Source: Gemmatimonadota bacterium (GTDB lineage Bacteria > Gemmatimonadota > Gemmatimonadetes > Longimicrobiales > Gaopeijiaceae). From it: 61,237 nucleotides of DNA. Positions 55,588 through 61,237 of the stretch are shown here, one piece after another. Below the pieces are notes generated by a model. It saw only the letters and a program-made list of their open reading frames with translations, did no database searches and was not told the origin of the DNA. A program made the position numbers and the translations under genes. The first letter of the stretch is position 1. Each line of letters begins with the position of its first letter. The DNA is taken from positions 5,362-66,598 of the forward strand of contig DUBS01000052.1 of assembly GCA_012960225.1 (NCBI GenBank), in the 5' to 3' direction.

Positions 55588-56501
55588 GAGCGAAAGAGTT
55601 GCTTGGCCACAAACCATACATTTGCGGGTCGCTCAGCTAGACGTCGCATATACCAAGGGAACCAAGACGAGCCATAACTAATCAGCACTCGAACCACGTG
55701 CCCTGAGTTGGCTAATCTATATTGCTCGCGGCGTTCAATGCCGTAAAGCATCGCAAATTCGTAATCGTCTTTCCCGACACCCAATTCAGCTGCCATACGA
55801 TTCACAGATTCAATCATCCGAGTGTCGTGAGTAGCAATCACAGGCCTCGCCATACCACCATTAAGTCGTGCCTCGAGAAGAATCCTGGAAAGTTTGAAGT
55901 AGTGCTCATCAACCTCACGCTTGTGAGGATATGCAACTTCTTTGGGTTCCTGGTACGCGCCCTTTACCAGCCGAATAGACGGATCCAATGGAAGAAGACT
56001 TTCGAGGTCATTCTCAGTCCGCCGAAGGTATGATTGTAGACATAAGCCCACGTTGGTGTTCGTAAGCATCACGTTCCTAAACACCTCCAGTGTCACATCG
56101 ACGTAGTCAGAACTTTCCATGTCGATCCACACAAGAAACGGAGTAGATGCGGCCAGTCGCCTCAGTTTTTCTTGCGCGACCTCTGGCCCGAAGTCCAGAC
56201 CCAGCTGTGTGAGCTTTACCGATATTTCAAGATCAAGCCCGGCTTCACTCGCATCCCGTAATACATCGAGATACTCATCCAGCACAACGTCAGCCTGATC
56301 AATTGAGTTAAGGTTTTCACCAAGCAGAGTAACAAGAGTTCCTATGCCCTTTGTCGCTAGCTCATCGGCCTCTGTGAGAACTTCTTCCAAGCTCTCGCCA
56401 GGCATAAACCGACTGGTAGCTTGCTTGACGAAACCCATTCTCGGAAGGCGTTCGGCCAGAAAGGGATTCGTTGAAGCCCAGAGTAGGGCTTTGCGCATCA
56501 C
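55584..56501 (-). CDS. Proline dehydrogenase
   Basis: The 305-residue FAD-dependent TIM-barrel enzyme oxidises proline to pyrroline-5-carboxylate. It has ISVKLTQLGLDFG, VWIDMESSDYVDVTLEVF, IRLVKGAYQEPKEVAYP and the substrate-binding WFPWYMRRLAERPAN. It is a monofunctional PRODH; the partner dehydrogenase (P5CDH) is not in this window. It lies 25 bases after the M55 peptidase, and its stop overlaps the MFS start. Confidence 0.92.
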   Translation of the reverse strand: MMRKALLWASTNPFLAERLPRMGFVKQATSRFMPGESLEEVLTEADELATKGIGTLVTLLGENLNSIDQADVVLDEYLDVLRDASEAGLDLEISVKLTQLGLDFGPEVAQEKLRRLAASTPFLVWIDMESSDYVDVTLEVFRNVMLTNTNVGLCLQSYLRRTENDLESLLPLDPSIRLVKGAYQEPKEVAYPHKREVDEHYFKLSRILLEARLNGGMARPVIATHDTRMIESVNRMAAELGVGKDDYEFAMLYGIERREQYRLANSGHVVRVLISYGSSWFPWYMRRLAERPANVWFVAKQLFRS

Positions 56502-56526
56502 GCAACTGTCCTATTAGCTGTGGCGT

Positions 56527-57435
56527 TCAAGCGCTCACGAACCGGTACATCAGTCGGATCAATCGGTATGCTTCATCCATACTACGGGCCATATATCTGA
56601 CCGTGTAGCCATCAACCTTTGACATTCCAGGGATCGATTGGAGTACATCCACATGAGTCGTTGACGTGAAGCGCATTTTGATTTCAACGGGAGACCCAAG
56701 TTCTAGGGGGCTGAACCCGTTACTGCTAAGTCGATCAAGCGCGACTCCTGTCATCTCGCGTAACATAGTCCTGACCACATCGGGGTGTCGGAGGCGAGCT
56801 GACGAAGGAGTTTCTGCCGTCTTTGTGGTCACTGTTTCAGATCCGAGGAGTTGGCCCAATTCAGCTGCCGCGGCTGAATCTCCTGAGACGAGGATCACGG
56901 GCACTCCAAGGCTGCCGGCAAATGCCGCGTTCATTCCACCTTCGCCTACCTCCACATCGTTTAGCCATAAACCTTTGACTGAGCCACTCCCGGTGTGAGC
57001 AAGAAACCCATCTGGATCACCCGCCTTAGCATGATATCCAATGAAAATTGCGCCATCGAAGGAAGAGTCGAGCCCCTGTACCATTCCAAGCGGCTTAATA
57101 GATCCCTGGATGTAGCTAATCCTAGGATCAAGCTCTCCGTGTAGCACATTCTGATGATCGCCGTGAGAATCATTCACGAGGATATCAGCACTTGGAATGC
57201 GTTCGAAAATGGCTGCCACGACCGCGTTGACTTCCTGGGTCATATATTGTCTAGAAGTCCCATAATCCTTACCACCACTACTCGTCATTAATGGCGATCC
57301 AACGCCCCCAATCCCCTCTAGATCGACAGAGATGAAGAGTTTTATTGACTCTTGTGAATCGGCCGGAGCGGGAGGAGCCAGGCAAGCACAAAGAGTGAAT
57401 AGACAGGCCTTCAAAACAAGTGAGTGGAGCTTCAT
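56527..57435 (-). CDS. M55-family zinc aminopeptidase (DppA-like)
   Basis: The 302-residue protein has an N-terminal signal peptide (LVLKACLFTLCACLAPPAPA), unlike the cytosolic DppA of Bacillus. Motifs for the zinc site are ISVDLEGIGGVGSP, NDSHGDHQNVL, GYHAKAGDPDGFLAHTGSG and EGGMNAAFAGSLGVPVILVSGD. M55 enzymes cleave short peptides, often with D-amino acids. Export suggests it acts on peptidoglycan- or environment-derived peptides. Its ATG overlaps the propeller stop by four bases, so the two are translationally coupled. Confidence 0.9.
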   Translation of the reverse strand: MKLHSLVLKACLFTLCACLAPPAPADSQESIKLFISVDLEGIGGVGSPLMTSSGGKDYGTSRQYMTQEVNAVVAAIFERIPSADILVNDSHGDHQNVLHGELDPRISYIQGSIKPLGMVQGLDSSFDGAIFIGYHAKAGDPDGFLAHTGSGSVKGLWLNDVEVGEGGMNAAFAGSLGVPVILVSGDSAAAAELGQLLGSETVTTKTAETPSSARLRHPDVVRTMLREMTGVALDRLSSNGFSPLELGSPVEIKMRFTSTTHVDVLQSIPGMSKVDGYTVRYMARSMDEAYRLIRLMYRFVSA

Positions 57436-60400
57436 AGTGCACCCCCGATAGGTGTATACCCAGCTGAGATCAAGGCCGCCTTATAAGTAGCCACGCTACC
57501 CTCAATGATAGCAGTAAGTTCTGATTTTATGGTCTCGGCTGCTGCTACTGCCTGATCAATCATGGTTCGGGTATTCTCAGATGGAGCTCCATCTTCACCT
57601 GTGATTCTACCAATTGGTTGGGCAATTACATCGGCTACGACATCACCACCGCAAGACCCCTGACATTCAGGACCGGTAAATAGACGCTCATCAAGCGTGT
57701 GTAACGCGTCCCAAAGCCCCTGCCCCTCTTGCCTTAAATCGTCCTCACTCTCATCAAGCGTCTCCAACACATTTTCGACTCCAAGCATTAGTCGCTCCAA
57801 CTCCTCCCTGGCCTTATCTACGCTCCGTGTTATCTCAACCATCATGACTAACGCTTCCCTCTTGGCGACAAGGTCCTCCACATCTCTTGGATTCCTCGGG
57901 TCCCCACTTACCTCCAAGTTCGATGAAGACCAAACATCACCAATTGATACCGTGACAGAATATGTGCCCGGGAAAACGCTCATTTGTTCAGGAAAGCGCA
58001 TCAAGTCAGCATCTCCTCCTGGTCTAAGATCCCAAGAGAATCGAGTCACTCCGGGGTTGGCGGAAACAACTTGTGAATAGACGGTATCCATGGATTCATT
58101 AGTCACCGTTACCTGCCCTTGGCCGCCCTCTACCGACCAGAAACTAATGAGAGCACCATTTGGTCGCGTCTCAGCCTGCTGCATCGCATGACCAGTAGAG
58201 CGGTAGCCTATCGCTTCCGCGATGTTCACATCGTACGCCGGTGGTGGCGAAAACATATGCACCATCGCGTCTTGGATTGTCGAGTCTGAGGCAAGCTCAC
58301 GAAGCGGACGGATATCATCAAGCACGATCAAGGAGCGTCCATGTGTACCCAAGACAAGATCACCATCCCGCGGATGCACAATCAGATCCCTAATTGGTAC
58401 AGACGGCACACCAGATGTGTACCTCATCCAACTATCACCACGGTCAAGGCTTATTCTGAGTCCGAATTCAGTACCGAGGAAAAGTAGGTTTGGATTTTCT
58501 GGGTCTTCTTCAATCGCATGCACGAATCCATCAATGTTCTCCGACGCAAGGGATCTCCACGTCAGCCCATAATCTTCAGTGACATATACATGGGGAGTCC
58601 AATCACCTCGCCGATGATCTTCAGCAACGAGATAGGCCCTGCCAGGTTGGTGTTTAGAGGACTGTATGTCAGAGATCCAGATACCGTGCGGTAATCCCCC
58701 GATGCTGTCTCGTACGTTCTCCCAACTGTTACCCCCATCTTGAGTAATCTGCACATTTCCATCATCTGTACCGACCCAAATGAGGCCTTTTTCTAAGGCA
58801 CTGGGACCAATTGAGATGATCGTGGTGTGTGTTTCCGCACCTGATGCATCGATCGTTAATCCCCCGCTCTCGGAGTGTCGTTGCTTTACTGGATCATCAG
58901 TCGTCAGATCCGGGGATATGATCTGCCAACTTCTTCCCTGATCTGTGCTCTGATGTAGGTATTGGCTCCCAAGGTAAATTTTTTCAGTCTGGAAGGGATC
59001 CGAAGTCAATCCTGCATTCCAATTGAATCTGAGTTCATCCCCATCCGGATGGACTGGCCGAATACTACGCCGGGCCCCAGTCACCTTATCAAAATGCTGG
59101 AGGTTGCCACCTTGGGACATGGAATACCCAAAGTGATCTGGATCTGAAAAGTCAGGCATCACGCTGAATCCGTCTCCTCCCCCGACCCGGAACCAATGTG
59201 CATTCAGTATGCCTTTATTCTCCCAAACAGTGCTGGGGCCATACCATGAACCATTATCCTGTAATCCACCGTAGATATTAAATGGGAGGGCGTTATCAAC
59301 TGATATATGGTAGAACTGAGCCAAAGGAAGATTCTCTACAAAACGCCAGGTATCCCCGCGGTCTGCAGTGAACGCAATTCCTCCATCTTCACCAAGAATC
59401 ATGTTTTGCGGGTTCTCCGGATCAATCCAAAGCTCATGGACATCCCCATGAATGATCTGACTGGGAACTACGGTCTCCCAATTCCGTCCTTGGTCCTGGC
59501 TAACATCAATGGATCCGTGTAAGCGGTAGATGCGATTTTCGTTCTTAGGGTCCACACGGATGTCAGCGTAATAGAACGGACGCGGGTTAATCCCTGGATT
59601 ATCAGAAATTGTTACCCAGTTTCGTCCACCATCCTCAGACCGTATGAGTGCGGATCTCTCAGCCTCTACTAGTGCATAGACTACGTTCTGATCGGACTGC
59701 GCTATCGCCAATCCAATCCTTCCCAGCTGACCCTCTGGTAAACCATCTTCCGATGTTAGCTCTTCCCACGAGTCTCCACCGTTGTAGGTCACGAATAGTC
59801 CTGAACCCTGACCTCCGGACGTGAGGAACCAGGGATCTCTCCGGAACTCCCACATCGCAGCAAAGAGCTTATCCGGATTAGAAGGATCCATGACCACATC
59901 TGCGATCCCACTACGAGGGTTTTGCCAGAGAATCCGATCCCACGTCCTTCCCCCATCAAGCGTGCGGTAAAGGCCGCGTTCCTGCCCATCCGACCAGGCG
60001 GGTCCCATTACTCCTACATATACGATCTCTGGATCAGTGGGGTGCGTGATGATTCTGTGGATCCTTTCGGACTGGCGAAGTCCCATCAGTCGCCACGTGT
60101 GACCTCCGTCTATTGATTTGAAGAGGCCCCGTCCGACTCCAGCACTATTTCGTGGATTCCCCTCGCCCGTGCCGACCCAAACGATATCGGGGTTCGGCTG
60201 GAATACGGCAATAGCCCCAATACCGAGAACATCTTGATCATCAAAGACGGGAGTCCAACTGATACCGCCGTTTTCAGATCGAAATAGACCACCCGTTGCA
60301 CCTCCTACATAGATGATATTACGGTCGGCTAACACGACTTCGACGTCGGATACACGGCCACTCATCCCGGCTGGCCCAATCTCTCTCGCTCGCATGCTCC

Positions 60401-60485
60401 CGAATAAGTCAGGGCGCTCCTGCGCACCCAGCGAAAATCCTGTCAAAGTGATTACAAGAAAACTCCATAGAAGGCCTTGCTTCAT
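57432..60485 (-). CDS. Large secreted Asp-box propeller protein (VPS10/sortilin-like), paralogue
   Basis: The 1017-residue protein starts with a signal peptide (LLWSFLVITLTGFSLGAQE). At least eleven Asp-box motifs follow (SENGGISW, SIDGGHTW, TLDGGRTW, SEDGGRNW, TADRGDTW, STDQGRSW, TQDGGNSW, TEDYGLTW). It has the same architecture as 35081-38287, including FDDQD and VWVGTGE segments. A C-terminal coiled helical region contains two close Cys (CQGSCG). AGGAG lies before the ATG. It heads the operon with the M55 peptidase; an accessory, binding or protease-associated role is inferred, not shown. Confidence 0.85.
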   Translation of the reverse strand: MKQGLLWSFLVITLTGFSLGAQERPDLFGSMRAREIGPAGMSGRVSDVEVVLADRNIIYVGGATGGLFRSENGGISWTPVFDDQDVLGIGAIAVFQPNPDIVWVGTGEGNPRNSAGVGRGLFKSIDGGHTWRLMGLRQSERIHRIITHPTDPEIVYVGVMGPAWSDGQERGLYRTLDGGRTWDRILWQNPRSGIADVVMDPSNPDKLFAAMWEFRRDPWFLTSGGQGSGLFVTYNGGDSWEELTSEDGLPEGQLGRIGLAIAQSDQNVVYALVEAERSALIRSEDGGRNWVTISDNPGINPRPFYYADIRVDPKNENRIYRLHGSIDVSQDQGRNWETVVPSQIIHGDVHELWIDPENPQNMILGEDGGIAFTADRGDTWRFVENLPLAQFYHISVDNALPFNIYGGLQDNGSWYGPSTVWENKGILNAHWFRVGGGDGFSVMPDFSDPDHFGYSMSQGGNLQHFDKVTGARRSIRPVHPDGDELRFNWNAGLTSDPFQTEKIYLGSQYLHQSTDQGRSWQIISPDLTTDDPVKQRHSESGGLTIDASGAETHTTIISIGPSALEKGLIWVGTDDGNVQITQDGGNSWENVRDSIGGLPHGIWISDIQSSKHQPGRAYLVAEDHRRGDWTPHVYVTEDYGLTWRSLASENIDGFVHAIEEDPENPNLLFLGTEFGLRISLDRGDSWMRYTSGVPSVPIRDLIVHPRDGDLVLGTHGRSLIVLDDIRPLRELASDSTIQDAMVHMFSPPPAYDVNIAEAIGYRSTGHAMQQAETRPNGALISFWSVEGGQGQVTVTNESMDTVYSQVVSANPGVTRFSWDLRPGGDADLMRFPEQMSVFPGTYSVTVSIGDVWSSSNLEVSGDPRNPRDVEDLVAKREALVMMVEITRSVDKAREELERLMLGVENVLETLDESEDDLRQEGQGLWDALHTLDERLFTGPECQGSCGGDVVADVIAQPIGRITGEDGAPSENTRTMIDQAVAAAETIKSELTAIIEGSVATYKAALISAGYTPIGGAL

Positions 60486-60513
60486 CGGATGCTCCTAATA
60501 CGTGTGTTACGAA

Positions 60514-60577
60514 TGCCAGTCACCTGGCAGGCTTCAGATTAGGCTTCGTTTCACAACGCTGCTAGCGCCTCTGGCGC
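60514..60577. repeat. Two adjacent hairpin-forming repeats in divergent intergenic region
   Basis: TGCCAG-TCAC-CTGGCA (60514-60529) and GCGCC-TCT-GGCGC (60565-60577) are perfect short inverted repeats in the 238-base region between the propeller start (60485) and the divergent DUF5916-like gene. They could be protein-binding sites or leader hairpins. Nothing else was recognised in this region. Confidence 0.4.
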
Positions 60578-60723
60578 CCAACAAGTCAGAACGTGATTCA
60601 CAAAGCCTTCATCTGCTCAACTGCTTGTGCTAGCCTCTGCGCTGAACAACGTGCCCTTAGTGCTTAAGCGGGTCTTTAGATGTTTACTCAAACACCCAAT
60701 TGAGCTGCGTTCTCGCACAGGCA

Positions 60724-61237
60724 ATGCCTCATATGCTAACCGAGCTCTTCCTCCTGGCCACCCTGGGGACCGAACCTGACTCAATACGCTACAACGGACG
60801 TATGGGTGAGCTCGAGGTCAGCCCGCCGAAGCTAGTTGATCCGGGAATTAACGTCGACGGGCTTTTGGATGAGCAAGCATGGAGCACAGCTGCAATTCTT
60901 GGAGGCTTTACTCAATACGTTCCCGTTGAAGGGGTCGAGCCATCAGAACCCACAGAGATCCGGGTATTTTACACGGACGAGGCCATCTATTTCGGTATTC
61001 GGGCGTACGATAGTGATCCGGATGAGATCTTGGCACGCTTCGGTGAACGTGACCGTGTAACCTATAACGATGATTGGGTCCGAATCATCCTGGATACCTT
61101 CGATGACCGCCGGCAAGCATACGCATTCGCAATTAACCCACTCGGTTTGCAGTCCGATGGCCTCATCGTAGAGGGCAGCGCCAGCGGATTCGGTGGACGA
61201 AGTGGTGGCGGACGAAGTAGTGGTGGTGGCGGCGGTT
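60724..61237 (+). CDS. DUF5916/CBM9-like protein, 5' part only
   Basis: The open frame of 171 residues runs off the right edge. It matches the N-terminal carbohydrate-binding-family-9-like domain of DUF5916 proteins: PGINVDGLLDEQAWSTA, TEIRVFYTDEAIYFGIRAYDSDPDEI and DWVRIILDTFDDRRQAYAFAINPLG. A Gly/Ser/Arg-rich stretch (FGGRSGGGRSS) then begins. Such proteins are secreted and often carry a C-terminal barrel-like DUF5916 domain. Starts at ATG 60724, ATG 60733 or TTG 60700 are all possible; the hydrophobic N-terminus is short. Confidence 0.78.
   Translation, partial: MPHMLTELFLLATLGTEPDSIRYNGRMGELEVSPPKLVDPGINVDGLLDEQAWSTAAILGGFTQYVPVEGVEPSEPTEIRVFYTDEAIYFGIRAYDSDPDEILARFGERDRVTYNDDWVRIILDTFDDRRQAYAFAINPLGLQSDGLIVEGSASGFGGRSGGGRSSGGGGG

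Noticed and set aside
1-61237. tRNA-Sec (selC) expected because selB is present
   Set aside because: I looked for T-arm signatures (GGTTCGA-type and its complement) and found only tmRNA and tRNA-Leu; no 90-plus-base tRNA with UCA anticodon was recognised.

Overview
The window reads as a chromosomal segment of a Gram-negative (diderm) heterotroph. It carries signal peptidase II, a lipoprotein, a TonB-dependent receptor, Tat-exported enzymes and many secreted or envelope proteins. The repertoire resembles marine or soil Gemmatimonadota: two giant Asp-box propeller (VPS10/sortilin-like) proteins, an M55 peptidase, a DUF5916/CBM9-like protein and a DUF4159 protein. This phylum call is an inference from gene content; no rRNA is present. 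GTG and TTG starts are common. No transposase, integrase, phage gene or CRISPR array was seen, so this looks like core genome, not an island.

Layout. Positions 1-33,577 are entirely minus-strand housekeeping. From the low end they hold lspA (cut by the edge), ssrA (tmRNA, tag ANDNLALAA), a tRNA-dihydrouridine synthase, selB, recO, a membrane-anchored unknown, a bifunctional-nuclease-family gene, metK, an orphan PtsI C-terminal piece, a glycosyltransferase, and nusB-ribH-ribBA-ribE-ribD. A barrel-like unknown, purM, a PfkB kinase, argS and an FmdB zinc ribbon follow. Then comes a propionyl-CoA module (mutase catalytic subunit, biotin carrier, rRNA/tRNA uracil methyltransferase, biotin carboxylase, carboxyltransferase), a receptor-like lipoprotein, rpsA with a five-copy 42-bp tandem repeat, cmk, aroA, RNase Z and a TonB-dependent receptor. 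Many neighbours overlap by 1-4 nt, implying long translationally coupled operons.

Positions 33,747-51,723 are mixed-strand. They hold a Tat-exported class V aminotransferase, the first propeller protein, msrPQ, a DUF4159/glutamine-amidotransferase pair, tRNA-Leu(UAA), a second Tat-exported sulfite-oxidase-family enzyme and trmH. rpe-rpiA, argG-argH with argR and a palindromic operator-like site in the argG promoter, a TrxC-type thioredoxin, a threonine/serine dehydratase and a YkvI-like membrane protein complete this part.

Positions 51,760-60,485 form one tight minus-strand block: propeller protein, M55 peptidase, proline dehydrogenase, MFS transporter, CopC, CopD and dicarboxylate/amino-acid symporter. 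It looks like a peptide or amino-acid scavenging operon with copper-handling genes inside it. A divergent DUF5916-like gene runs off the right edge.

How the parts fit. Propionyl-CoA from amino-acid or odd-chain breakdown can be carboxylated and isomerised by the module at 18-25 kb; the epimerase and B12-binding subunit are not here. SelB shows the cell uses selenocysteine, although selA, selC, selD and any selenoprotein lie outside. No gene-free stretch exceeds 300 bases except 527-1027, which is filled by ssrA.
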